The notes: generated by a model not told the origin, from the letters alone. A stretch of 64,000 bases of DNA from Phenylobacterium deserti (GCF_003254705.1 NZ_QFYR01000001.1:558001-622000), one strand, 5' to 3'. Positions 39,743 through 48,003 are shown, numbered from the stretch's first letter. Program-made: numbers and translations.

Positions 39743-40122
39743 TTGCCGTCCCCCCGGAACTTGAACGCGTCCGCCAGCGACTGCACCGACGTCGGCTTGG
39801 CGATCATGTTGACCACAGCCACGGGCCGCTCGCGGTAGGCGGCCTCCAGGCGGGTGCAAAGATCGTCCAGCACGGGATTGGCCGGTGCATAGCGGAAGCA
39901 GCCGTCATCGTCGGGAATGACAACTCCGGCGGCCTCAAGCCGCTGAAGATTGTCAGAAACCAGCATCTGGCTCGCGCGCAGTTCCCGCACCAGATCGGCG
40001 GGCGCCCAGCACCGATCCGGATCCCGGCGGAGCAGGAGCAGCAGCTCCAGCGCCCAAACGGAACGGATGTGCTCGCGCACGAAACCGATAAGATCTGGGC
40101 CTGCCGTCAACGCGCCCCCCAA
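39739..40122 (-). CDS. Winged-helix-like protein, first gene of the DUF5985 operon
   Basis: A 127-aa soluble protein. Residues 10-85 look like a winged helix (IRSVWALELLLLL, WAPADLVRELRASQMLVSDN, LEAAGVVIPDDDGCFRYAP), with an HTH at about 40-60. The start is TTG, either 40122 or 40110; a GGGGGG run favours 40110. It could sense a signal and control the two membrane proteins, or act with them as a sensor. Confidence 0.7.
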   Translation of the reverse strand: MGGALTAGPDLIGFVREHIRSVWALELLLLLRRDPDRCWAPADLVRELRASQMLVSDNLQRLEAAGVVIPDDDGCFRYAPANPVLDDLCTRLEAAYRERPVAVVNMIAKPTSVQSLADAFKFRGDGK

Positions 40123-40198
40123 ACGAACAGCGCCGCGAACCTAACGTCTTAGGCCGGTCGATCAAGCTTTGCTGGGGCAGTTTGTCGCAGAACGCGGT

Positions 40199-40411
40199 TC
40201 AGGGGACCGGCGCCTGATCCTTAGGGCCTTCGCTGACCGCGCCCATGCCGGCTGTCGAACTGGCGGTGGATTGCGCGGTCTGAGCCGCTTCCGCGCGCTT
40301 GCCCTCGTCGAGCACGACGGCGTCCACGGACGCTTTTGCGGGAGAGGATCGTCCGCCGCCGGCGCAGGCGGCCAGCGGCAGGATCAGCAGGGAAAGGACG
40401 GCGACGCGCAT
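40199..40411 (-). CDS. Small lipoprotein (70 aa)
   Basis: A 70-aa lipoprotein: signal ending LAAC (Cys at about 16), then a Ser/Ala-rich soluble tail. AAGGAG lies seven bases before ATG 40411. It lies downstream of the superoxide dismutase gene on the same strand. Function unknown. Confidence 0.65.
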   Translation of the reverse strand: MRVAVLSLLILPLAACAGGGRSSPAKASVDAVVLDEGKRAEAAQTAQSTASSTAGMGAVSEGPKDQAPVP

Positions 40412-40459
40412 GGCAGGGCTCCTTGGCCGAACCAACGCCACCGCCGTCCGAAAGCTCCC

Positions 40460-41086
40460 TTAGGCCGGGTAGCGCCAGGTCTGGCCGCCGCTCTTGCGGG
40501 CGGCGAACTGCTGCTCGGCCAGCTCCCAGTTGGCGACGGTGTCGAACCACTTCTCGAGGAAGGTTTTCCGGTCCTGGCGGTAGTCGACGTAGTAGGCGTG
40601 CTCCCACACGTCGCAGAGCAGCAGCGGGGTGAGCTCGGCGGAGTTCGCCAGCGTGCCGCCGTCATGGGTGCTGAGGACCACCAGGCCCTGATCGCCGGCG
40701 GCGAGCCAGGCCCAGCCGGACGCGAAGTGGTTGGCGCCTTCCTCGACGAACTTGGTGCGCAGGTTCTCCAGCGAACCGAAGGCCTGAGTGATGGCGTCGG
40801 CCAGCTCGCCCTGCGGGCCGCGGTAGTTCGGGGTCATGCTGTCCCAGAAGAACGCGTGGTTCCAGGACTGGGCGGCGTTGTTGAACAGCTTGCGGTGTTC
40901 ACGGCGCTCGGCCTCGGTCACCAGCTCCTCGACGCTGAGGCCTTCCAGGCCCAGTTCGGACACCAGGCCGTTGGCCACGTCCACGTACTTGGCGTGGTGC
41001 TTGTCGTGGTGGATGTGCATCGTCTCGGACGACACGGTCGGCTGCAGCGCCTCGTAGGCATAGGGCAGTTCAGGCAGTCGGATCAT
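40460..41086 (-). CDS. sodB: Superoxide dismutase, Fe type
   Basis: A 208-aa Fe/Mn superoxide dismutase. Metal ligands are His26 (HIHHDKHHAKYV), His77 (AAQSWNHAFFW), Asp159 and His163 (CDVWEHAYY). Gln73 in NNAAQSWNH is in the position typical of Fe enzymes, and the Mn-type Gln near residue 140 is missing (STHDGG instead), so iron is the likely metal. No signal peptide, so it acts in the cytoplasm. ATG 41086 gives MIRLPELPYAY. Confidence 0.93.
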   Translation of the reverse strand: MIRLPELPYAYEALQPTVSSETMHIHHDKHHAKYVDVANGLVSELGLEGLSVEELVTEAERREHRKLFNNAAQSWNHAFFWDSMTPNYRGPQGELADAITQAFGSLENLRTKFVEEGANHFASGWAWLAAGDQGLVVLSTHDGGTLANSAELTPLLLCDVWEHAYYVDYRQDRKTFLEKWFDTVANWELAEQQFAARKSGGQTWRYPA

Positions 41087-41144
41087 GGCGGGGCGCTCCT
41101 CAACGCTTGGGGGAAGCTGCACTTAAGGGCCGCGTCCGCAGCCC

Positions 41145-41165
41145 TCAAGCGGAATGGCCGCTTGA
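41145..41165. promoter_or_regulatory. Inverted repeat upstream of sodB
   Basis: TCAAGCGG, spacer AATGG, CCGCTTGA: a perfect 8-bp inverted repeat, 59-79 bases before the sodB start and 47-67 bases after the end of the glycosyltransferase gene. It could be an operator for sodB or a terminator for the glycan operon; no T-run follows it. Confidence 0.4.
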
Positions 41166-41211
41166 AAGCAAACCTTCACGCGGCTGTCCCGCACAAACGC
41201 CAAACAACGCC

Positions 41212-42330
41212 TCAAATGGCGCCCGGCGGCTCCGCATAACCTGTAGTCAGGGCCGAGGAGAGACGCGCCAGTTCGCCATCCCGCGCGCCCGGATCGAACA
41301 GCAGTGGGAACTCCGCACGCGCCTGCCCCGCCCACCAGGCCTGGAAGGTCGAGGGGCCGCTAGCGAAGGGATCGGGGTAGGCGTGCTGGAGGTCGGCGCG
41401 CAGGCGATAGACCCAACGCTGCTCCTGCGTGATGGGCGCGCCGTCCGCGAAGTGGTCGAGACCCCATGGGCCGCTGGATTGAACCGAGACCGCCGCCCGC
41501 CCCGTTTCCGAGCGGTACCAGTCCGCCAGGGCCCGCACGGCGTCGCCGGCCTGCGCGCCGCCAAAGGTCGCCGTCTGGTCGATGGCGCTGAAGTGGAAGA
41601 AGCCCAGGGGCTCGCCATTGACGCGGACCTCTTCGCCGCCCCCGATCTCAAGGCGGCGATGGGACAGGTTCCAGGGCGCCACGTTGAAGCGGGGCGAGCG
41701 CAGCACCCGAACTCCGTCGAAATAGGACGGCGCCAGATCGATCCAGCGCTGGTCGGTGAAGATACCGTTGGGGATGTCGGCCCGGCAGAAGCGGTAGCAG
41801 CGGTCGGCCCACCACCGTGCAAAGGCGCGCCCTTCCTCCGACCCCGCCACGCCGACGAAGCCGAGGTTGTAGACCCCGTGCTGCAAGGTGCAGACCTCGT
41901 TGAACACGATGCCGTCGTGGGTGGATTCCGGCTGCGTCTGATGCGGGGTCAGCAGGATGTCGCTGCGCCCAAGCTCCGAAACCAGATCATCAAGGGCCGA
42001 GAACACCGCCACGTCGGGGTCGAGGTAGAAGACGCCGCCGCAGTCGGGATCGGCCAGGATCTTGGCCAGCACCCACGGCTTGATCGCCGTGGCGAGCTCC
42101 ATCAGCGAGTGCCCGAAGGCCCAGGCCCTCCACGCGGGAATGCCGAGGTCCGGAAGCGCGTGCACCACGTCCGCGCCGGTGGCGGCGGCGATCTGCGCGC
42201 GATCCGGCGCGTCGGCCAGGGCGAGATGCAGGCGCCAGTCCGGGTGCAGCCGGCGCAGGCCGTCGAACAGCACCTTGACCTTGGGCGCATAGTTCAGCGC
42301 CGCGCTGGTGAACACATGGATGGTGGACAT
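41212..42330 (-). CDS. Glycosyltransferase (nucleotide-sugar type)
   Basis: A 372-aa protein with a GT-A-like fold. The N-terminal MSTIHVFTSAALNYAPKV and the metal-binding DxD in FYLDPDVAVF (about 99-108) are clear. A C-terminal region with LGFFHFSAID is typical of capsule or flagellin glycosyltransferases. No membrane helix is present. It is the third gene of the glycan operon, seven bases after the fusion protein. Confidence 0.78.
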   Translation of the reverse strand: MSTIHVFTSAALNYAPKVKVLFDGLRRLHPDWRLHLALADAPDRAQIAAATGADVVHALPDLGIPAWRAWAFGHSLMELATAIKPWVLAKILADPDCGGVFYLDPDVAVFSALDDLVSELGRSDILLTPHQTQPESTHDGIVFNEVCTLQHGVYNLGFVGVAGSEEGRAFARWWADRCYRFCRADIPNGIFTDQRWIDLAPSYFDGVRVLRSPRFNVAPWNLSHRRLEIGGGEEVRVNGEPLGFFHFSAIDQTATFGGAQAGDAVRALADWYRSETGRAAVSVQSSGPWGLDHFADGAPITQEQRWVYRLRADLQHAYPDPFASGPSTFQAWWAGQARAEFPLLFDPGARDGELARLSSALTTGYAEPPGAI

Positions 42331-42337
42331 CGGAGCC

Positions 42338-43978
42338 TTAGGCGACAGCCGCCGGCGAGCGGCGCAGCAGCCCCATGAGGGCGCGCACCGGCGCCGTCAA
42401 TCGCCACGAGGTCGAGTTGCGCAGGGCCTGGATCTCCAGCTCGCGCTCCAGAAGAGCGCGGCGCAGCTCGCTCTCGGCGAAGGCGGCTTCGGCGATCTTG
42501 CGCTCCCGCTCGCGGGCGCCGGCGCGCAGGTCGTCGACCAGCGCCTGCATGTCCTCCGGCCCCCACCGCCGAAGCCACTTGGCCCAGATGCGGTGGCGCC
42601 AGGCGGCCTGCTGCGGCTCGTCCAGACCGTCGCTGAGGATCGAGCGGCCGAGGTGCGCGCGGTAGGTGGCGGTGACACCGACCGACCGCGCGAGCTTCCC
42701 CAGGCGGGTGATCTGCAGCCAGAAGTCCCAGTCCTCGTAGACGTCCAGGCTTTCGTCGAAGCGGCAGCCCTGCTCCACCAGGCTGCGGTCGAACATCACG
42801 CCCATGATCGGCAGCCGGTTCCAGGCCATCAGGCGGGCGGCCGTGACGCCGTCGTCGTAGACGTCGATGACGCCCCGGCCGTCCACCACCTCGACTCCCG
42901 AGTGGGCCACCTGGGCCTGGGCCTTGGTCTTGGCTTCCGCCAGGCGGGCGACGTGTTCGGCGTGGAACAGGTCGTCGTCGTCCAGGAAGATCAGCAGCTC
43001 GCCGGACGCGGCGTCGAGGGCGGCGTTGGCCGCCTCGCTGCGGGACAGGGCGCGGCCCTGGCCCACCAGCTTCATGGGGAAGCGGCCGCACCAGGCCGGC
43101 AGGGCGCGGTGCTTGCCCGTGGCGTCCACCACGACCACCTCAATGTTCGGGTAGGTCTGGAGGGCGACCGAATCCAGCGCATCGTCCAGCTCGGGCCGGT
43201 CGACGCTGCGGATCAGCACGGACACCAGCGGCGCGTCCCAGGCGTCGATGCGCAGGCCAAGGCGGCGCTGGCGGCGATGCTCCGGCTGGTAGAGACCGAG
43301 CATGTCGCGCCCGATGTCCTCAGCCGACAGCACGAGGTAGGCCTCGGCGGCGGTAACGTCCTTGGGCAGGGTGTAGGTGCGGAACTGGTTCAGGGCCTCC
43401 ACGTGGCGGCCATAGTCCTGGCGCTCCAGCTGGGAAGCGAAACAGGCCACCGCCGCCTGCTTGCGATGGGCCGATGCGCTGATGTCGAGCAGCAGGTTCG
43501 GCGGCAGGGGCACGCCGACTTCGTAGGCCGCCAGCCGCACCGGCCCGCCCAGGCGGCGCACCGCTTCCACGGCCGCCATGCCCAGGGCCCGGTGGTCGGG
43601 ATGCATCTCGTGCACCGACGGCGCATAGATGAGATCGCAGCCTTGCGCCGCGGCCAGGATGTCGTGGATCAGCCGCTCGCCATAGGCCAGGCCCTGGTCG
43701 GGATAGCTCCAGAAAACCGGTTCGCCATAGCCGAGCACCTGGGCGGCGGCCCGGCTCTCGGCGCGGCGCAGCTCGGCGAACTGGGCGCGCGCCTCGCCTT
43801 CCAGCCCGAATGCGCCGTCGGTGGCGATCACCACCTTCACGGCGCTGCCGGCGTCCACGTGCGCCAGGATCGCGCCGCCGCAGCCCAGCACCTCGTCGTC
43901 GGCGTGCGGGGCCAGCACCAGAACCGAGCGCGCATCCAGGCAAAGGACGGCGTTGTAGGGGACGAGCTTGTGCTCCAT
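42338..43978 (-). CDS. PIG-L deacetylase fused to GT2 glycosyltransferase
   Basis: A 546-aa two-domain enzyme. The N-terminal PIG-L/LmbE zinc deacetylase has APHADDEVLGCGG (23-35, with His25, Asp27 and Asp28) and the metal-binding HEMHPDHR (123-130). The C-terminal GT2 domain begins at about 251 (LVSVLIRSVDRP), with the nucleotide-sugar DxD-type LIFLDDDDLF (329-338). It may remove an acetyl group from a sugar it also transfers. It lies four bases after the NodS-like methyltransferase gene. Confidence 0.88.
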   Translation of the reverse strand: MEHKLVPYNAVLCLDARSVLVLAPHADDEVLGCGGAILAHVDAGSAVKVVIATDGAFGLEGEARAQFAELRRAESRAAAQVLGYGEPVFWSYPDQGLAYGERLIHDILAAAQGCDLIYAPSVHEMHPDHRALGMAAVEAVRRLGGPVRLAAYEVGVPLPPNLLLDISASAHRKQAAVACFASQLERQDYGRHVEALNQFRTYTLPKDVTAAEAYLVLSAEDIGRDMLGLYQPEHRRQRRLGLRIDAWDAPLVSVLIRSVDRPELDDALDSVALQTYPNIEVVVVDATGKHRALPAWCGRFPMKLVGQGRALSRSEAANAALDAASGELLIFLDDDDLFHAEHVARLAEAKTKAQAQVAHSGVEVVDGRGVIDVYDDGVTAARLMAWNRLPIMGVMFDRSLVEQGCRFDESLDVYEDWDFWLQITRLGKLARSVGVTATYRAHLGRSILSDGLDEPQQAAWRHRIWAKWLRRWGPEDMQALVDDLRAGARERERKIAEAAFAESELRRALLERELEIQALRNSTSWRLTAPVRALMGLLRRSPAAVA

Positions 43979-43981
43979 GGC

Positions 43982-44587
43982 TCAGCCCTGTCCGGCGCTG
44001 AAGGCGACGATGGTGCTGTCCTCGGTCCAGTCGGCGCCCAGGCAGCGGGTGCGCGCCACCTCGCGCAGCAGGTCGCTGAAGACGGCGAGCCCGGTCTCCG
44101 CCCCGCCGTAGAGGCCCCAGCGGCGGCAAGCCTCGTCCGACGCCGAGCCGAAGACCAGGATGCCGCCAGGCCGCAGGGCGCTCGCCAGCCGCTTGGCCGC
44201 GACCTTCAGGGCGTCCACGCCCGGCAGGTAGTAAAGAACCTCGGCTGCGACGATCAGGTCATAGGGGCCGCCGACCTCATCCTGAGACGGATCGGCGACG
44301 CGCCAGGCGACGCGGTTGGCGGCGGGGCCAAGTCGCTCGGCCGCCCGGTCGAGGGCTTGCGGCATGGCGTCGACCACCGTCAGGTCGGTGCAGAGCGGGG
44401 CCAGCCGGGCCGTGAAAACGCCGGCGGCGCAGCCCACTTCCAGAGCGCGGCCGAATGGCGCGCGCGGGGCGATCACCGACAGCAGCGCATCGAAGCGACG
44501 CCGCTCGAATTCACTGGTCGCCAAGCTCCAGGGATCAGCCCCTGCGAGTTCGGTGCGGAGATGATCCGCGACGTCCAATCCTGCCAC
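43982..44587 (-). CDS. NodS-like SAM-dependent methyltransferase
   Basis: A 201-aa methyltransferase with SAM motif LEVGCAAGVFT (49-59) and acidic VVDAMP (near 72). The length and style fit the NodS group, which N-methylates deacetylated amino sugars. That fits well with the PIG-L deacetylase encoded next. The start is GTG 44587 with a run of G residues just upstream. It is the first gene of the operon. Confidence 0.8.
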   Translation of the reverse strand: MAGLDVADHLRTELAGADPWSLATSEFERRRFDALLSVIAPRAPFGRALEVGCAAGVFTARLAPLCTDLTVVDAMPQALDRAAERLGPAANRVAWRVADPSQDEVGGPYDLIVAAEVLYYLPGVDALKVAAKRLASALRPGGILVFGSASDEACRRWGLYGGAETGLAVFSDLLREVARTRCLGADWTEDSTIVAFSAGQG

Positions 44588-44686
44588 GCTCGCCCCCCTG
44601 CGACGTACATGGCCGCGCAGCTAGCGCGCAGATCGGCGGTTTCGCGAACGTCATTTCGTCGCATGCACGTTGCAGGCGTGAAACTC

Positions 44687-44699
44687 TCTTGTAACAAGA
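44687..44699. promoter_or_regulatory. Palindrome upstream of the glycan operon
   Basis: TCTTGT-A-ACAAGA, a perfect 13-base palindrome with a one-base centre, 100 bases upstream of the methyltransferase start. It is a candidate operator. The region is AT-richer than its surroundings. Confidence 0.35.
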
Positions 44700-44730
44700 A
44701 ATTCTCGCCGAAAGCGTGCGGGGAAGACGC

Positions 44731-45714
44731 CTATTCCGAGTAGGTGGGCCGGGTCGAGAGCGGCGCGTCGGGGTCGGACGGCGGGCGGGCCGCGGGGGTC
44801 GGCGCGGGCCGCGGCTCCACCGGCGGCACCACCACCGGGGTGGCGTTCTGCACAAGAGCCGGCGGCGGCGGCGCGGCTGCGGCGGGCGCGGGCGCAGCTT
44901 CGGCCGGAGCCGGCGCGGCGACGGCGGGTGCCGCGGCGCGCGGGCGCGCCTGGGCCACCCGCACAGGCGCGGGGGCGGTACGCGGCGGCTGCGCAGGCGT
45001 CGCCGAGGCGGTCTGCACCGGAGCGGGCGGCGGGATGGCGGCTGTTTCGGCAGCGGCGGGCGTGGTCACCGGCGCGCTGGCCACGGCTGTGGCGGCAGGC
45101 TCGGGCGCCGAGGGCGCCGGGCTGCGGGTCAGAACCAAGGCGAGCACGCCCAGGCCCACCACCCCGGCGGCGCCGGCGGCGATCAGCGGCAAGCGGCTGG
45201 CGCTTTTGGCTTTGCGAGGGGTGGCGAGCACCGGGCTCACCAGAGGCGGCGTGGGCTCCGGCGCAGCGGGGCGAGGCGCGGGCTGGGCCTGGGGCTGAAC
45301 CTGGGGCTGGGGCTGTGGCGGCGTGGGCCGAGGCTGCGGAGCGGCTGCAGCCGGCGCGGGTCGGGGAGCTGCTTGCGGTGCAGCTTGCGGGCGCGGGATC
45401 GGCTGGGAGATCAGGCGCGGGCGTTGAGCCGCAGCCGGCGGCGCGGCGGGCGTCGGAGCCGGCGCAGGCGCCCCCTTGGGCAGCGGCGGCGGCAGGGCCG
45501 AGCCGGACAGAATGCTGGCGGGCGGCGCGCTGGTCGGGCGCGGCGGGGCGACCCGCGTCGGCGCCGGCGGCGGAGCAGCAGCCTTGGGCAAGGGCCCCAC
45601 GCGCATCGGCGCGCTGGGCATCTTCGGCCACAGGCCGCCGCGGTCGAACGGATTGGCGGGCGGAGCGGGCTTCTTGTCGTCGGACGGAGGCTGCACGGTC
45701 TTCTTTAAGGCCAC
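44731..45714 (-). CDS. Pro/Ala-rich single-pass membrane protein
   Basis: A 327-aa low-complexity protein: a long Pro/Ala-rich N-terminus with PSAPMRVGPLPKAA-type repeats, one membrane helix (about 165-185, LPLIAAGAAGVVGLGVLALV), and a Pro/Ala/Val-rich C-terminus ending RPTYSE. There is no enzymatic motif. The start is GTG 45714 or GTG 45696 (the latter has AAAGAAG upstream). It may be a scaffold or periplasm-spanning protein. The coding call rests on frame length, codon bias and the sensible topology. Confidence 0.55.
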   Translation of the reverse strand: MALKKTVQPPSDDKKPAPPANPFDRGGLWPKMPSAPMRVGPLPKAAAPPPAPTRVAPPRPTSAPPASILSGSALPPPLPKGAPAPAPTPAAPPAAAQRPRLISQPIPRPQAAPQAAPRPAPAAAAPQPRPTPPQPQPQVQPQAQPAPRPAAPEPTPPLVSPVLATPRKAKSASRLPLIAAGAAGVVGLGVLALVLTRSPAPSAPEPAATAVASAPVTTPAAAETAAIPPPAPVQTASATPAQPPRTAPAPVRVAQARPRAAAPAVAAPAPAEAAPAPAAAAPPPPALVQNATPVVVPPVEPRPAPTPAARPPSDPDAPLSTRPTYSE

Positions 45715-45756
45715 GGGTTGGATCAGCGGCGGCCACCTTAGCGCGGAGTTGGCCCG

Positions 45757-46599
45757 ATGTGTGGCGTCTCGTGCGCCATTGACGCCGAAGCGCGGCCCCT
45801 CCACCTGAAGCCTGTCTTGACCCAAGCCGCCGACCTCCCCGCCGCCCCGCCCAAGTCCCCCTCCAGCCTGGCGGGTCCGTTGATCCTGTTCGTCTGGCTG
45901 GCGCTGGGCGTCCTGCTTCAGCGCTCGGACGGCGGCCTGTCCGGCTTCCTGACCTTCGCCTTCGTGATGGTGGGCTGGGTTCTGGCCGTGGTGGCGCATG
46001 AGTTCGGCCATGCGGGCGTCGCTTACCTCGCCGGCGACCACACAGTTCGCGAGAAGGGCTATCTGTCGTTCGATCCGCGCCGCTACGGCGATGTGGGCAC
46101 AAGCCTTGTTCTGCCGCTGATCGCCTTGGCGCTGGGCGGCGTCGGATTTCCGGGCGGCGCCGTCTACCTGCGGCACGACCTGATGCGCGGTCCGGTCTGG
46201 CGGGCGGCCGCGTCGCTCGCCGGCCCCTTCGCGACCCTGCTGGTCCTGTTGCTGCTGGCGGCGGTGCTGCACGCCTGGCCTGCCGCCTCGCTGGGCGGGG
46301 CGCTTTATCCGGCGCTGACCATGCTGGCGTTTCTGCAGGCCATGGCCCTGGTGCTCAACCTCCTGCCGCTGCCGGGACTGGACGGGTTCAACGCCATCCG
46401 GCCGTTCCTGCCGGAAAGCTTCGGGCCGGCGCTGCGCAAGACCGAGGGCCTGACCATCGTCATCCTTCTGGTGCTGATCTTCGTCGTGCCGGGCGCCAGC
46501 GCCTGGCTGTTCGCCGCCGCGGCGTCGATCTGCGCGGCCCTGGGGCTGGACCTGCCGGCGCTGCAGGCGGGTTGGCGCGCCTTCCACTTCTGGCGCTGA
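45757..46599 (+). CDS. Site-2 protease family (M50) membrane metalloprotease
   Basis: A 280-aa protein with about six membrane helices. The zinc-binding HEFGH is at 81-85 and the second motif LPLPGLDGFN lies near 207-216, so both metal ligands are present. Family members cut membrane proteins. The first 20 residues have little similarity to the family, and a TTG at 45817 is an alternative start. It is divergent from the Pro/Ala-rich gene. Confidence 0.85.
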   Translation: MCGVSCAIDAEARPLHLKPVLTQAADLPAAPPKSPSSLAGPLILFVWLALGVLLQRSDGGLSGFLTFAFVMVGWVLAVVAHEFGHAGVAYLAGDHTVREKGYLSFDPRRYGDVGTSLVLPLIALALGGVGFPGGAVYLRHDLMRGPVWRAAASLAGPFATLLVLLLLAAVLHAWPAASLGGALYPALTMLAFLQAMALVLNLLPLPGLDGFNAIRPFLPESFGPALRKTEGLTIVILLVLIFVVPGASAWLFAAAASICAALGLDLPALQAGWRAFHFWR

Positions 46600-46649
46600 C
46601 CACACGGCTTGCCGGGTGACAGCCGCGATCGGGCGGCTAATCTGAACCC

Positions 46650-47405
46650 ATGTCCAAGCTCACCAAGCGCCAGCTTCTCGCCCTTGCCGCCGCGTCCGCC
46701 GCGAGCCCGGCTTTCGCCCAGACCGCGCCCGCCGCCGACCCGGCGGCCACGCCCGCTCAGCCGCAGCCGACGCCGACACCCGATTCAGCGGCCGCCGCTG
46801 CGCAGCCGGTTCCGGCCGAGACCGCGCCGGCGCCCACGCCGGCCGCTGCGCCGACCCCGCCCGATCCGACCGCGGGTCTGGGCAAGACGGTGAAGGTTCG
46901 GCTGGCCACGCCGCAGGGAAACATCGTGCTGGCCTTGGCCGTAGAAAAGGCGCCGATCACCACCGCCAACTTCCTGAAGTACGTGGACTCCAAGAAGTTC
47001 GACAAGGCGACCTTCTACCGGCGCTCCAAGCCCAAGGGCTCCACCGGCAACGACTATGGCGTGGTGCAGGGCGGCTTCCACGAGACGCCGATCGAGAAGT
47101 TCCCGGCCATCAAGCACGAGAGCACGGCCAAGACGGGGATCAAGCACCTGGACGGCACCGTCTCCATGGGCCGGTTCGCGCCGGGCACCGCCACCAGCGA
47201 TTTCTTCATCTGCGTCGGCGACCAAGCCTACCTGGACGCCAGCGCCAAGGACCCGGGCTTCGCCGCCTTTGCGCGGGTGGTCTCGGGAATGGACGTGGTG
47301 AAGAAGATCCTGGGAATGAGCGTTTCGCCCACCGCGGGGAGCGGGGTCATGAAGGGCGAGATCCTGGCCAGGCCCGTGCCGATCACCAGCGCCCGGCGGA
47401 TCTGA
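46650..47405 (+). CDS. Cyclophilin-type peptidyl-prolyl isomerase
   Basis: A 251-aa protein: a signal peptide (1-24, ASPAFAQ), a Pro/Ala-rich linker (about 25-75) and a cyclophilin domain (78-245; ATFYRRSKPKGSTGNDYG, DGTVSMGRFAPGTATSDFF). Probably periplasmic and involved in folding of exported proteins. It lies 50 bases after the site-2 protease gene on the same strand. Confidence 0.88.
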   Translation: MSKLTKRQLLALAAASAASPAFAQTAPAADPAATPAQPQPTPTPDSAAAAAQPVPAETAPAPTPAAAPTPPDPTAGLGKTVKVRLATPQGNIVLALAVEKAPITTANFLKYVDSKKFDKATFYRRSKPKGSTGNDYGVVQGGFHETPIEKFPAIKHESTAKTGIKHLDGTVSMGRFAPGTATSDFFICVGDQAYLDASAKDPGFAAFARVVSGMDVVKKILGMSVSPTAGSGVMKGEILARPVPITSARRI

Positions 47406-47464
47406 GCCGGAACGCGCCGCCGCCCGCTGGGTTAGCCCTCCGACACATCAAGACGGAGGACGCC

Positions 47465-47857
47465 ATGAGCGAGACCTTTGGCAGCCAACCCTTTGGCGCT
47501 GGCTACCGCCAACCGGACGAACAGGATCTGTCGGCCGACGAGATCGGCCTGGACGACGGCGGACTGGACACCGGCGCAGAAGACATCGAGGCGCTGGACT
47601 ACAGCCAGGCCGATGACCTGGAGGCGCAGGCCGACGATGGGCCCAACGTGCCGAGCACGACGGACGATCGCCTAGCCGAGCGGCTGGATCCCAACCGCCA
47701 CCATGCCGGCCAGCCGGAAGGGCTCGCCACGCCCTTGCAGCCAGGCGGCTTGACGCCTGGCGGCGGGCCGGCCGCCGGCATGCAAGGCGCCGTCGGAACG
47801 GGCGGCGGCCAGACAGGCGGCTCCGACACCGGCGACGTGGCCAGCGGCGGCGTCTGA
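47465..47857 (+). CDS. Acidic low-complexity protein (130 aa)
   Basis: A 130-aa hydrophilic protein: an acidic first half (EDIEALDYSQADDLEAQADD) and a Gly/Pro-rich second half (GGLTPGGGPAAGMQG). GGAGG lies five bases before the ATG. It is probably intrinsically disordered. No family recognised. Confidence 0.65.
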   Translation: MSETFGSQPFGAGYRQPDEQDLSADEIGLDDGGLDTGAEDIEALDYSQADDLEAQADDGPNVPSTTDDRLAERLDPNRHHAGQPEGLATPLQPGGLTPGGGPAAGMQGAVGTGGGQTGGSDTGDVASGGV

Positions 47858-47869
47858 ATGAGATGGGAA

Positions 47870-47891
47870 GCGGCGGCCCTAAGGCCGCCGC
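47870..47891. terminator. Two-way terminator hairpin
   Basis: GCGGCGGCC, loop CTAA, GGCCGCCGC: a perfect 9-bp GC-only stem between the stop at 47857 and the end of the small gene at 47899. Its position supports two converging genes. Confidence 0.7.
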
Positions 47892-47898
47892 GGACCGT

Positions 47899-48003
47899 TT
47901 ACGGAACCAGGTGCTGAGCCGCCTTGGCGACCTCGACCCAGAAACCGGCGGAGAGGGCCATCGCCCCCATCAGGCCCACAAGCCTGTAGAAGTGCTTCGT
48001 CAT
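47899..48003 (-). CDS. Very small membrane protein (34 aa)
   Basis: A 34-aa frame starting ATG at 48003 with AAGGGGAT six bases upstream. It encodes a hydrophobic helix (LVGLMGAMALSAGFWV) between a basic start (MTKHFYR) and a polar end (KAAQHLVP), with a TAA stop just before the shared hairpin at 47870-47891. Size, ribosome site, topology and terminator all suit a real small protein, but the sample is too short for certainty. Confidence 0.45.
   Translation of the reverse strand: MTKHFYRLVGLMGAMALSAGFWVEVAKAAQHLVP

Noticed and set aside
42308-44743. An 811-codon open frame on the plus strand opposite the glycan operon
   Set aside because: It is antisense to three genes with clear catalytic motifs on the minus strand. 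Long antisense frames are common in GC-rich DNA, and its translation shows no domain.
44731-46605. Extending the Pro/Ala-rich protein to 624 residues
   Set aside because: The upstream extension lies antisense to the site-2 protease, and its residues have no pattern; the protein probably starts near 45714.
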